This document shows, piece by piece, positions 35,014-46,583 of a DNA stretch of 64,000 nucleotides. Position 1 is the first letter of the stretch. Each line of letters opens with the position of its first letter. The notes beneath the pieces were generated by a model. The model saw only the letters and a list, made by a program, of their open reading frames with translations, was not told the origin of the DNA and did no database searches. The stretch covers positions 1,330,132 to 1,394,131 of the forward strand of contig CAXIPT010000012.1 of NCBI GenBank assembly GCA_964030475.1. Reading direction: 5' to 3'. The position numbers and the translations under genes are program-made. Origin of the DNA: Tethya wilhelma. Taxonomy: Eukaryota > Porifera > Demospongiae > Tethyida > Tethyidae.

Positions 35014-35775
35014 ATTATAAGCAAAGTTTTGTCCGTCCGTGTGTCCGTCCGTGTGTTACGGAGGGTCACCGGAAGTGATGTGACCTCGAACTAAAAGCTG
35101 CTTTTTTTCTGGACTGTGGAGAATAAAAGCTAGGAAAAGAGTGTCTAGAAAGCTGGCTTAGACAGTGCTAGCCTAGGATAAAACAACAAGCAATATAAGT
35201 ATGGCTAGCTGTTTTTGAGATCGCTGACAAGGCTTACCAGTGGCATCTGTATCCAACAAAGAAGCGGGCTATGGGAGCCAATCTTCACAAATGAAGCGTA
35301 ACGAGGTGAGAACACTCACTACTAGAAGTCTGCTTCTCTGTCGCTGTACACGAAACACAGCTAGCCAGATAACGAGTTTCTTTGCCAGCTGATTGCAAAA
35401 ATGGCGGAAGTCGGAAAAGGGTCGTCTGTGACGTCACGTATTGAGGTAAATTGCTGAGCTGGCCAAGCAAACAGCACTACCAAAGCAGTGCATATACACA
35501 TGCAGCATTGCTTCCCTTTCCAATGGTTTATGCTTGCCAGTATTTATGTTCATATTAAAAACTTTATACATTGTTTCTACATAAACTGGTGATTGTTGTG
35601 TGTTGCTTCAACTGCAAAGGTTGTCCTAAGCCAACTGGTTGCAGGATATTATCATTAACAATTAATGCTCGCAATTTTATCTATGTTTACTATTAATATT
35701 ATTATAGCAACTGTTAATTCTGTAAACATACATAGTCAAGGAGTGGGCGAGCGAAGCGAGCCCCACTCCTTGTAA
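35014..35775 (+). repeat. Dispersed repeat R2, longest copy
   Basis: It starts AAGCAAAGTTTTGTCCGTCC and ends with the hairpin CAAGGAGTGGGCGAGCGAAG / CGAGCCCCACTCCTTG at about 35738-35774. It is related to 30415-30995 and 24490-24670. No reading frame is shared among copies, so it is probably a non-autonomous element. Confidence 0.7.
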
Positions 35776-36031
35776 TATAATAAGTAAAACAATATAATAT
35801 TATGTAGTTTCAATTAAAACTTGCACGCATAAACTCTATATTCATCATACCATAGAGCTATACCATAATATTATTCTTCATGCATATTACCAGATAGACA
35901 TTTAAATGTGTCAGATGGACTTTAATTACTATTACTATAACTGTATTGAGCCAGATAATCAGGTTGCAATAGCAGGCAATGAGAATAAAGAACAATAATT
36001 AAATTAAGCTAGCAGTTGCAAAAATTAGTAA

Positions 36032-39000
36032 CTATTTTGGACTTGGTACAATGCGAATAAACAAAATCATGAACATGAATACAAGGAATACAATCGTTAG
36101 AAGTATCCAGATCCCTAAATTGCAACCACGTGTATGCTCTTTCAGTCTGTCGGTTTCTCTCTCTACTCCTTGAATATTAGCTTCAGCTAATGCAGTGGTT
36201 TTCTCAAGCACCTTAAAAATAATTATGACAATTTCATAATGATGATAATAGTTGAGATATTCAATGCTAATTTGTATATACTGTACCATATTGTAGGTAT
36301 ATATAACCAGTGATTCCCCTAGAATTAAAACATGAACAGGGTGCTTAATGATATTCATTGAAAATTAATCTAATTAGGACTTAAAACCATGCCCAGTTCT
36401 TTGATGTTTTCAATTGTGAGCAGGGTGGCCTTAAAGTTGAGCAGGCTGGGCCACCCTGCTCAATGTATGCTGGGGGAAACACTGTATATAACTATGATTG
36501 TATGACTATTATGCTAAAGAACTTTATGTACAATATTGTATAGCTGGAAATATTAATGGCCTAATGATTGTCGAATTTAAATTTGATGATTTGGATTAAA
36601 CAAAATCCCCATCAAATTTCTGGCTATAGAGTACACTTAGATCACACATAATACTATAGGGATGCATCTAGTTAGTATGAATTATTGGAGTGCAGTTTGC
36701 GAAATAATTGTAACTAGAAGTAATAGTTGTGCACTGAAGGCACAGAGATTACCTCATGCAGATTTATGCACATTCAAAAGCAATGTTATTAGCCACTAAG
36801 CTAGCTAGAATCATTCTGATCAGCATTTTGTGCAGCTGATGCTGGTAATCATGATCATTCTACTAGACTGGTGGCAAGCAGGTCAGTAACCTTCACCTCT
36901 TTTAATGTTAGCTAGTATATGGCAACCAATGAGCATGCAGTCCAGTGACTGTGTTCTGTGCGTGCTTTAGCACTTGCATGGCACATGTTCAGTCAGTTCA
37001 GTGACATTGATCAGTATAGTCATATCATATTGAATTCAAGTGTATAACCAGAACAATTATTGCCAAATTGGTACCGATAAGATTACATGCCTCATACTAA
37101 AATGCTCAACAATTGCTTCCACAACTACGTGAGAATTCACGTGATTAGTACATGTTAATCATTTAGTTCAGTAGCTATGTTAGCTGTAAGCTACTGGAAG
37201 CTAAGCAATTACACCTCAGATTGTAGCTATGACTTGTACTTGTCAAAACAATTACTGTTGAAGTCCCAGAGGCAGGGTAACAACTATGTTTTTATATCAC
37301 CACTTACCTTACTGTGCACATTATAGCAGTCTATCCAGCTGAGCTAGACTCATTTTTTGTTTTAAATTAACGTGCTAACTGGCACGGTGAAAATGGGTCT
37401 AGCAGAGGTAACTTTTGTTAGTACAGAAAATCTTATATGTACTAAATTTATTGGTGAGAAGAAATTAATTTATGTGCATAGGATGTTACCTAAATGTGGC
37501 TTCTATGAACAGCCACTACTAGACTGCAGGTGGTAATGTTTAGATTGATGGATATTGCAGTTGCAGAGTGACCTCTGATAGACTCATTTTTTGCCGTGTC
37601 AGTCATAGTGGAGCAAAAAATGGGTGAAGTTCAATAGACTAACATTTTAGTATACCTGTATTATTTTGTAGCAGCTATACAGATACCTTCTTGTCACTAG
37701 TTATGATATCTTTGGCCACTAGTGAGTTGTGTTTCAGAGATTGAGCCATCTTAATCATATCACCGGCGATCTCATCTTGGACCTTTTGATGATGATGAAG
37801 AACACTCTCGATACTATTCTCAATACTGTGGAATAAAATTCACAGAATTACTTAGAGGCATATAAGTACATGTATGAGTATAAAAAAGGAATTAACATGC
37901 TTAGTACAAATGTGGCTGCAAAAGCAATGAACTTGAAAATGTCCTGATTGTGAACATGGTAACCTTTGTCTGGGAGTTTTAACTTTTCAGGAATATGTCA
38001 ATTCAACCAGAGCTTGAGTATGAGACTAAATTCGTGCTTACAACAATAGGAAGCTGATATAAGTCTGATTTTACTCTACATGCCATTAAATTTTGATCTT
38101 GTTTACAAACTTTGTATGACTATAGAACTGTGTCGATCTCTAGTACAGAATGCATGCAGTCACGTTCAAACTGGGACTTTTAAGTGATTTCATATCAAAA
38201 TTATATTTGTGCACAATGAACACACATAGTACCTTCTTTGCCTGAGAGTTGATTCAGCTGCTGAATCTTCAGACTGCAATTGCAAATTAAAACAGAAAAA
38301 CCAGCTTATTGAAACTGACAAAAGTACTACAATAACCATACTTCTTTTACATAATAATTCCCCTGAAGAAAGATGCTTAAAGTAAGATGGAAGGAGGCAA
38401 GACTACTGATCCACGAAATAAATGATATATGGCAAAAACACAGAAAACAGTTCTGGATATGTATAGAATACAGTTGGTATCTTCATCAAAATTATAATTC
38501 AATAAAAGCCTTTAATAAAACAATGTATGTATGATAACAACAATGAAATACAGACCAAGAAGCTAGGTCCCACCCATCTCAAATCACATTGTAAGTCAGT
38601 ACCTTAGCAAAGAGTTGCTCTTTCATTGATGCTACTCGTTTTGAATTGACTCTAATTAGAAGCTCACTTCCATGAGTATGAGGAGTGATTAGAGAAGGAT
38701 GGCCAGATGGTGATCTACTGGCAAGTTCATCGTGAATAACATCACCAGAATTACTAGTGACTGATATGTTAGCATCAGATTTTGACACAAACTGTGGAAA
38801 CTGAAAAAAAGGTGGATAAATTTTCACGGCAACAAAATATCCTCAAAAGCATTATTGCTTAATGAGAAGAGTTTAAACATCAATAGTTATAAAAGCCTCC
38901 TGGATGCATATGGATATGGACACTCTCACTAGTTAGAATCTAACCTATGGTATGACTATAAATCTGAATCTGATGGGTGAGTTCATTTGTGGTGTATACG

Positions 39001-40848
39001 ATTACTGCAGCATTTTTAGTTGCATGACCGGCTTCTAGCAGCACGATGAATAAAACTAATTGATCCAGTCCAAAGTTTTATTGACTCTTCTTCTTTTACT
39101 ACTTCTTCAGCGCTTTTGAAATTATACACTTTTTCTATAATATTTACACAATCTGCAATCTGCAGCCATTTATATAGCCTGAATGACCATTCCTGCTTTG
39201 ATAAGTATTCAATAGAAGTATAACATACCTTTTCCTTGTCTTGAAGTATTTCATGCAGTACCTGTGATTTGTCACGAAATGACTTCAACAGATTAGAATC
39301 AATGCTATTATAGTTTATGTATGTTTGAAAATTATACATAGTTATGGGCAAGTTAAAACTGTTTATACAAAGATTTATCATACATTAGTAATAGCACCTT
39401 GAAAATTTTTCCAGTTCTTGTATTTGAATATCCAATGTTGAAACATACTGATAGAATGTTGAAATAAAGTCATATATACAAGTGTACGTATTATTACCTT
39501 ATAGCGGGAAATTTTCATATGGTGGAAATTTTCTTATTAATTTGTGCGCATGCCGTTCTTATACGAAAATTAAAACTGCGAAAATTTAACTTCTGCATTT
39601 ACTTTATACGAGCGCGCACCGGGCATACAAAATTTAAAACTACGAAAAAATTTTCTGGCACGTTTTAACGATTAAATTTTATACAAAATTTTACACCACC
39701 AAAAATTTCCCACTATACGGTATCAAGTACATGTAAATCATAACTAGATTTACAGTATTAAGTATAAACAGATTTACACACAAACATAGCATGTCAAACG
39801 ATTGTAATCTTGTATTTCAGATTGAAAATATTGAAGACCATAATTCCACTTAAGCTTTCTATATGTATGCTTGGAGCTTGTTATGCTTTAAAATTAGGTC
39901 TAAGTAATGCTTGTTCATATCAAATGCTGATTTGTTCTCAGAGATGATGAAGAATAAGTATCAACTGTTACAGAAACAATTTTGAACTCTAAGGTATTAT
40001 TGATAGTTCAAGAAGACAGTAATGATAAGGCAATGGGATCAATACATCTGTCCAGAAATTCAACTTCTATGGAATAATGTTCTAGTACAAGTTGCTGATC
40101 GATAATACCTGTAAAACATCCATAATTATACCAGGGGGTGGCGACTCCCATATGTTCTGTACCTGGAGCCGCGACCGCGGTGAAGATCTTGACCCTCCAA
40201 AGTTTCCATTTTGACCGTTGACCGTGGCTAAAATTTGATTTTGACCGTTGACTGTGTGGTGAAATTCGCGCTTGACTGACGACCTTTACCAACTTTGATT
40301 GTCTAAATTTCATTTTGACCGTTGACCAGCACTAAAATCTCATTTTGACCGTTGACCGTCATCTTGGCCGCGGTTGCGGCTCCAAGTACAGTACATATGG
40401 GAGTCGCCACCCCCTGATTATACCAATGAATATATTAACGTATTGTCTGCTCTCCTGCAAGTTTGTTGCTCGTTTAAGTCTCCTATCAAGGACAAAACTA
40501 TCAAATGTTCAGCCACAAAGCATGATTGTCACATGACTTGAATGATGTGACAATCATGCTTCGACCACTGCAGCATTTTTGAATGTTACACATTCTGAAC
40601 ATTTAGGAGTGTTTCTGGAACCCTGAAAAGCTCACAATTCCAGGGTTTGTCGTGGATAAATGATTAGATAGCCAGACAGGTTATAGAATCTAAACTGGAA
40701 AAAAAAAAAAAAAAAAAAAAGCCTTAGATACCTTTTGGAGTTTCCATTCTTTACCTCGCAAATGGGAACTGCTCACAAGTTTTTCACAGAGTAGAATCAA
40801 TCTTTGGACGTTTTTCTGTTGAACAACGCTGCCCATAGTCGGAGACAT
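36032..40848 (-). CDS. USE1: USE1, ER-Golgi SNARE
   Basis: The 7-exon minus-strand model is 40732-40848, 39398-39447, 39229-39358, 38603-38800, 38233-38273, 37687-37825 and 36032-36211. It gives 284 residues (human 259). The start MSPTMGS leads into VQRLILLCEKLV..EWKLQKYVSTL, which aligns with the conserved N-terminal helices. The C-terminal SNARE region (QDEIAGDMIKMAQSLKHNSL; KTTALAEANIQGVERETDRL) precedes a tail anchor (IWILLTIVFLVFMFMILFIR) and the short lumenal tail VPSPK. USE1 is a Q-SNARE for retrograde Golgi-to-ER fusion with syntaxin 18, SEC20 and SEC22B. A second copy of exon 1 occurs at 60221-60337. Intron 1 holds two MITEs and intron 6 a third. Confidence 0.93.
36308..36484. mobile_element. 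177-bp hAT-like MITE in USE1 intron 6
   Basis: The ends CAGTGATTCCCCTAG and CTGGGGGAAACACTG are imperfect inverted repeats. They are flanked by an 8-bp direct repeat TATATAAC at 36300-36307 and 36485-36492. The 8-bp duplication is the hallmark of hAT-type transposition. The interior has a GAGCAGGGTGGCC / GGCCACCCTGCTC hairpin. Confidence 0.8.
39495..39722. mobile_element. MITE, TACCTTATAGCGGGAAATTTTC type, in USE1 intron 1
   Basis: The right end AAAATTTCCCACTATACGGTA is the inverse of the left end. It belongs to the same family as 16683-16899. Confidence 0.75.
40132..40416. mobile_element. 285-bp foldback MITE with GACCGTTGACC repeats, in USE1 intron 1
   Basis: Long inverted ends begin CAGGGGGTGGCGACTCCC and extend about 30 bp into GGAGCCGC.ACCGCGG. 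A 7-bp direct repeat ATTATAC flanks it at 40125-40131 and 40417-40423. The interior repeats TTTTGACCGTTGACC about five times. Confidence 0.8.
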
Positions 40849-41380
40849 GAAACGAAGACTTCTATAGTTATTACGGTAATGATCGTCGCAAGCAAATAGA
40901 TCTACACCTACAGAAATCAACTTGCTAAAGGAAATTGCTAACTCTCACCCAGATTACGGCAGAGATTGTGAATAATAATTAACACTAGCTATATATTCTT
41001 CTGGATCCTCTGGTTGAACCTTGCATGTCCATAATCTGTGAACTTTTATGAACATTGGTGATCGAGGATTTGTGAACTTTTTGTGAACGTGCATAATTAT
41101 TTGTAAGTCTTGACACTCAATAATTTGGAATTCATTTACATTATACGGGGAACCATAGATAGTATCTATGCTATAAATGTAGTATAATGTATAATGATAG
41201 TTTTGTATTGTGAATCCTCATGACCATAGTCAGTATTTGACCTAGTCTAGATAAGATATCCTGCTGGGAGAGAGTTTATGCTTTTTTCAACAATCAGTGC
41301 ACTATTAACAGACACTCCCAACAGCAGACATCTACTAACATGCATGCATGGTTAATGATTTTCCTACACATTCAGTATAT
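40849..41380. other. USE1 upstream region
   Basis: This is the presumed USE1 promoter. It is duplicated, with indels, at 60338-61970. No other feature is seen. Confidence 0.5.
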
Positions 41381-41476
41381 GTGACCTGTCAAGCGAAAAC
41401 CTGACGTTTGGGAATTTCCGCGAATTTTGAGTTAGCTATTCCACGTATATCTAGGCCTTCTCAGGAAGCGCATATC
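41381..41476 (+). repeat. Left end of GTGACCTGTC inverted-repeat element
   Basis: Its 96 bp match 44963-45058. It is preceded by ATAT (41377-41380), and the same ATAT follows the matching right end at 45859. It is cut by the N at 41477. Confidence 0.75.
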
Positions 41477-41477
41477 A
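41477..41477. other. Single-N contig join
   Basis: It joins the left end of the GTGACCTGTC element to the interior of a DIRS-like reverse transcriptase gene. The join may be chimeric. Confidence 0.8.
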
Positions 41478-42679
41478 NTCCAACCAATTTATGTGGTGCT
41501 TGGCTTCCTCCTGGGAACAGACGTTTTCTGTTGGTGTCTTCGTTTCTTGGCAATATGCCCCCCAGCCCACTGTTGAGGCATCTGTCTCTAATGTCAACAC
41601 TGGTGGGGGGATCTGAATGGGTCTGGCTACCTCCGACGAGATGTTGTCGATCCACCACTGGAGGTCTAGTCGGGCCTCGCGAGACAACAATACTTGTTGA
41701 TGGTACGAGAACTCCCGAGACACCGCCAGGTTCCTCAACCTCTGCAGAGCCCGGTAGTGGAGGGGAGCTTGGCCAATCGCAGGCGTGCAAGAGGTCAACA
41801 GCCCTATCAGGTGGGCTAACTGTCTCCCGGTTGTCTGTGTCTGGTTCTGTAGGTGGCGACACTCTTTCCTGATCTTGGATACCTTCTCTTCTGGCAAGGA
41901 GAGAGTCATCTTGATTGAGTTCAGCACCAAACCGAGGAACTCCACCACTTGCTGTGGTTCCACCAGGCATTTCTTGGTATTTAGTATGAACCCTAGATGG
42001 CATAGCAGTGCCATCGTCAGCTCCGCGTTGGCTCGAAGCTCTTCCTTTGACACCGCCATACTCAGCATGTCGTTCAGATAGCTGATTATTCGTATCCCCT
42101 GCTTTCTCAGAAAGCTGCTACAGGCTTCAACAACTTCGTGAATACCATCGGAGCTGGGGCTAGCCCGAATGGGAAGGAAGAGAATTCGTATTGCTGACCC
42201 TCCCACTGGAACCTCAGGTACTTTCGATGCCTTGGAACACTCAGGTATGCATCCTGGAGATCCAGCTTGGCCATGAAGTCCCCCTGGCGTAGAATGTCTT
42301 TCAGGCTCTGAATTCCCTCTATCTTTAAGTGAGAGATTTTCAAGTGTGTATTGAGGGATCTCAGGTTGATAACCGGCCTCCAGCCGCCATCCTTCTTGGG
42401 AACCAGAAAAATGTTGCTGTAATATCCCTTACTCGGGGAAATTCCATTTGGGTTATAGCCAATGATTGAAGTGATGGAGAAGCCTGGGATACTACTGCCC
42501 CTTCGATGAGGCTGTTGGGTGGTTGGGGCGTTTCCCCTTGTTCTGCTGATGTTGCAGAATGCTGACGATTGAAAAGCGGTCTGCAGGTTCGCCCCGACCC
42601 CTGTCCGTATTCGGAGGTGGGGCCCTGTCGAAAAAATCTTCGTGTTTTTCTGCCCCGATGATGTCTTGGATACCTCCAC
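41478..42679 (-). pseudogene. DIRS-like reverse transcriptase/RNase H, frameshifted and truncated
   Basis: Two overlapping minus-strand frames (42107-42679, then 41475-42206) together encode RT fingers (NIFLVPKKDGGWRPVINLRS), palm (KLDLQDAYLSVPRHRKYLRF; FPFGLAPAPMVFTKLLKP) and the catalytic strand. That strand reads ISYLNDML instead of the usual YxDD. It continues FLGLVLNSIKMTLSLPEEKV and an RNase H start (LETDASTVGWGAY). The phrase around FLGL and the RNase H motif point to the DIRS/tyrosine-recombinase class rather than LTR elements. A frameshift separates the frames, the catalytic box is altered, and the 3' part (rest of RNase H, recombinase) is lost at the N. Confidence 0.75.
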
Positions 42680-42899
42680 CTTAACTACGAGTTATCTTCA
42701 ATCACGAGCCATCAGAGACGTGAGCTTTTAAAAGGCTTTTGCAGGTACTCAAATATACTCTAACCTTTCTTATATATGCAAACAATAAGATCTTCGATTC
42801 GTCTTCCAAACAGTATACGTGATGCTATTGTTGCAAATTACAATTTCCCTTAAATAGAGCATATCTAGTGCATCTTGGAGGAGACCTTCTTCATGGCAG

Positions 42900-44051
42900 C
42901 TAGCAATTCAGCCCTATCAGTGAGTACCTTGTGCACCTTACTCCCAAAGAGGAGTTTCTCATCAGGTTGATGCTCCTGGCATATGCCAGCAAGGGCCGAA
43001 CACAGAGTAGGATTCTGCTTCCGAAGTTACGATGTTGTCCCTTCTGCACTGCAACACATAGTTGCTGGAGTTCCCAATAAGGACCAGATCTAGCTAGAGT
43101 CTTCTGGATCATTTCCAGGATGCAATCAACGGGCATAAAGTGTTCATGGCCACTCGAGGCTGAAGCCTTGCTCATGCAGGTCCCTCCATAAACTCAGTGC
43201 TGGTGCTGCTGCCGCATTCACCGAGGACTGGATGCGCTTATAGGTATCATCCACTGTCTTAGGGAAGGATTTGCCCATAAAATCCTTAATAGCATCATCT
43301 GTCTTCAGGCATTGCAGGGCAGTTGAGTCTGGGAGTGGATTCTCCCTGCTCATTGCCTTCCTTAAGCTACCTTTTAGGCAGGAACGAAAATGCTTCTGAA
43401 CATATTTCTCAATTGGCTCTGGGAGCTTCTTCCTTGCCCTTTCATAAAAAGAGTCAGGATCGAAAGGTTCGGCCAGAGTTGGCTCCTCATCCTCTTCCTC
43501 CGACTCCAGCTCTATGTACTCTGGGTCAAAATAACGGGGTTTCTTACTTCCCCCTCCCTTGGGTGCCCCATCGTCTCTCTTCCTTTTGCCCTTAGCCATG
43601 GAGCTAGACATTGACAGAGCTAAGGGTGGGTTCCATGTGAGTGGAGCTTGGTAAGCAATATTTGCCATGTAGTCAATTGCACCCTGAACCCCTGCAGAGC
43701 TCTGTTGACCTGTGGGCAATGCATTAATGTTTGGTTTCGAGAGGTTGTACTCTGGACCCACGCAGAGTTCCGTGGACTCTGTGGGAAATAATAGACAGTA
43801 TGATGGGCTAAGCCTTAATGCATACTGTTCCTGCGTACTGTGAGCAGAGTCTGATCTATTGAACTGTGGACCCCGGTGCCTTGTGGCACAGCAGAATTAA
43901 CTGATCCTGCATGGGGAAGAGAGCAATCAGATGGTGAGACAGTCTGGGATCTGGATAAAACCGTCCCGCTTACTGTCAGCAGTCTGGGATATGGGCAATT
44001 TCCAATCCTGCTTACTGCCTGTCCAGGTTGAAAAACCCATTGAGGCCCCAC
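42900..44051 (-). pseudogene. Gag-like region of the DIRS-like element
   Basis: Minus-strand frames at 43815-44051, 43144-43761 (205 residues) and 42900-43175 lie upstream of the RT in the same orientation. The middle frame has a basic KGKRKRDD..KKPR patch, an acidic ELESEEEDEE run and an alpha-helical segment. This layout fits the nucleocapsid/Gag-like first gene of DIRS elements, but there is no diagnostic motif. Overlapping frames suggest one or more frameshifts. Confidence 0.5.
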
Positions 44052-44399
44052 TCGTACCCGGGGGAGGAGTCACGTAAGGGTTCGTGACCGCCCCTACATA
44101 GTTCCCTGGGTTAGATATCCTTTTGCCGTCTGCACTTGAAAATTCTGTGCTTGAGGAGCTCCTAGGAGCGTGTTGATGTTATAACTCATCTTGTCACTCG
44201 AGGTAGAAAGCGTAAAACTGCGAGTTCGGTAGTAAAACTAGCACTGTTAACTACACTCGCTAAATTTCTTCGAGAAAAAAAAGAGGCTGCCTTTTCTGAG
44301 GGTCACATGACATTATATACGCATGCGCAGATGCTTAAATTATAATTGAATTCTTTAAATATTTTTGCTGTTTTCGGGTATTTGGAGGCCAAATACACT

Positions 44400-44955
44400 T
44401 GTCATGTATGCAGTCTTGTCACGAAGTAGAATGTTTATTTTGCCTTGAAAACATTGTTTAGCACAAAGGAAACACTTTTGTGAATAGTTACTTTTTGCAA
44501 CACTTGGAACATTATCTTGAGGTGAAAAACATTGTTTATAATAAACAAAGTCTTCTCACAGTACAGATAAAGAACTTAGTCTTTTTGACTGACTATCGAC
44601 TTAAAAAATACACTTTTAATAAAAAAACTTTTATTTTGCTTTGAAAGCATATTTTTTTCACAAGAGAAATATAATTTTGTGAATAGTTGCCTTTTACAAC
44701 ACTTGGAACATTATCTGAGGTGAATAACATTAATTGTTTGTGATCAACAAAGTTTACTTACAGTACAGATAAAGAACTTAGTCTTTTTGACTGAGTATCG
44801 ACTTAGAAAATTTTCTATGATTAAAAAATACAAAGGCAAAACAAATCCTTTTTTTTTTCAAAAGTGTTCTTTTTGGTTTCAAAACTTTTCTATGTCCAGT
44901 CACTCAAAAAGGCAAAGTTCTTTTTCTCTTCCATGAGAATACTTTGTTTTGCACT
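44400..44955. repeat. Dispersed copies of the ~200-bp satellite
   Basis: Two units in inverted orientation (44400-44800) and part of one in direct orientation (44840-44950) match 9160-10080, e.g. CAAAAGTGTTCTTTTTGG and TCACTCAAAAAGGC. They adjoin the next transposon. Confidence 0.65.
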
Positions 44956-44962
44956 ATAAATT

Positions 44963-45858
44963 GTGACCTGTCAAGCGAAAACCTGACGTTTGGGAATTTC
45001 TGCGAATTTTGAGCAAGCTATTCCACGTATATCTAGGCCTTCTAAGGAAGCGGATATCAAAATTTGATGCACATAGCTTTAGTAGTTTTTCAGATATAGC
45101 AGCCCTGCCTCCACTCGTGGCTTCCTAGAAAAACGGTTGTAAAGTTGTTGCTAGGTAAACTATGGGCGGTCCGTATACTCTCCGTATCATAATTAGATCA
45201 TGTACAGTACATGCTGAATATTACCACAAACAGCCACGTGGCCAGTTTAATTGTTTAGTGAGAAGCGAGTAGCTAGGAAAGAAGACCCAGGAGAAGGCTA
45301 TTGGACTCGTAGAGGTAAGCGCTTGCTTGTAAAGTGCTAGATTTTAGGTAGAGTAAGTTCTAGGAACTAAGATAAGCCTCAGAATAACCTGTATGCGATC
45401 GCGTACAGGGTGAGGCAACACCCACGAGCAGAAAGCTGTTCTATGTGGGCGCTTGAATTAGGCAAGCATATCAGAAGCTTTAGCTGATCTCTCTGTGCAT
45501 GTGCTGTACCAAAATTCTGTGAACTAAAGCCTATAAAGCAGAAATAACACTGAACAATAATTCATTTTTAACAGCAGCTGCCTATCTCATTAATATTCGC
45601 TACGGTCTGTTGCACAGCATAGCAACTGTTCTCCGTGTTAGCAACTAAATAGAAAAGAACTAGGCTGGTATTACCATCTATATCTCTGCAACTGAAGCAG
45701 CTCCACCCCTCAAATTTTGCGTGGAGCATGCTGAAATGTAGCGCAACCCATCCGTGCAGTAAAAAATTTTTCGCGCAAAAACGCGAATTAAACTAAAACC
45801 GCATTTTACTCGAAAAACAATAATTTCCCAAACGTCAGGTTTTCGCTTGACAGGTCAC
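44963..45858. mobile_element. 896-bp non-autonomous element with GTGACCTGTC termini
   Basis: The first ~34 bp (GTGACCTGTCAAGCGAAAAC and on to GGGAA) are repeated inverted at the right end (TTCCC to 45858). The right flank is ATAT followed by ACTTAG. The other allele at 61961-61978 reads CATTCAGTATATACTTAG without the element, so ATAT is a 4-bp target duplication shared with the left end at 41381. No coding frame is seen. Confidence 0.8.
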
Positions 45859-46583
45859 ATATACTTAGAAAACACCTGCCAGCCACCTTCAAGTTAACAG
45901 AAAGTAATCTACCACCATGCAATAAAATCCTACTTGAAAAATTGCATGGAAGTATAGGCATTGGTCACCTTTTTTCACTGATTGTAATGTGCTTAGATCG
46001 ACATGCATGGCTGCATGGGGATTTTGTGCTTTAGTTGTAAGTAAATAAGCGAATATACTGCCATTTTTGATTTTGGGATTTTGTGCTTTAGTTGAAAGTA
46101 AATAAGCGAATATACTGCCATCTTTGAGCTAACAATTATCTGAACCAACAACATGTGCAAATCAGAGAAATCTGTATACCCAAATTGAATATAGTACTTG
46201 TAAGGCTTTTGTTTATGAGATTATGAATTATAAGTGTCACTGTTTATCTATCGATCGTAGGAGATATATAATGCTGCTATTCATTGGTCTCTGTAAGACC
46301 TACACATAAACAGTTTTCAGTCTCAAAATGACTTCTTACATACAATGCTATAAGGTCAAACTTAGTAGCTGTAAACACTCAAGTACATTACATGTATGTC
46401 ATCCACTAGTGTGTTGTTGTAGCAAAAATTGGTTTTTCTTTTCGTTTCATATTTGTAATGAAATAACTTTTGTTGTTTATTTTAGGAAATCAAAACATCT
46501 TCGCCCACAGACAAAAACACAGCTTCGAATTCCAAGTTATAGTGAGCGTCATAGGGTTTTATTTCAGCTTTTGAAATCAGACA
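45859..46583. other. Upstream region of VWA gene with 57-bp tandem duplication
   Basis: A ~57-bp unit is present twice at about 46018-46074 and 46075-46129. The second allele at 61972-62570 carries it once. The frame at 46328-46657 overlapping the gene start is not supported as coding. Confidence 0.6.

Noticed and set aside
39016..39228. Continuation of the USE1 exon 3 frame (YTSIEYLSKQEWSF...)
   Set aside because: A strong donor at 39228 (AAG|GTATGT) and the phase of the next exon show this is intron read-through.
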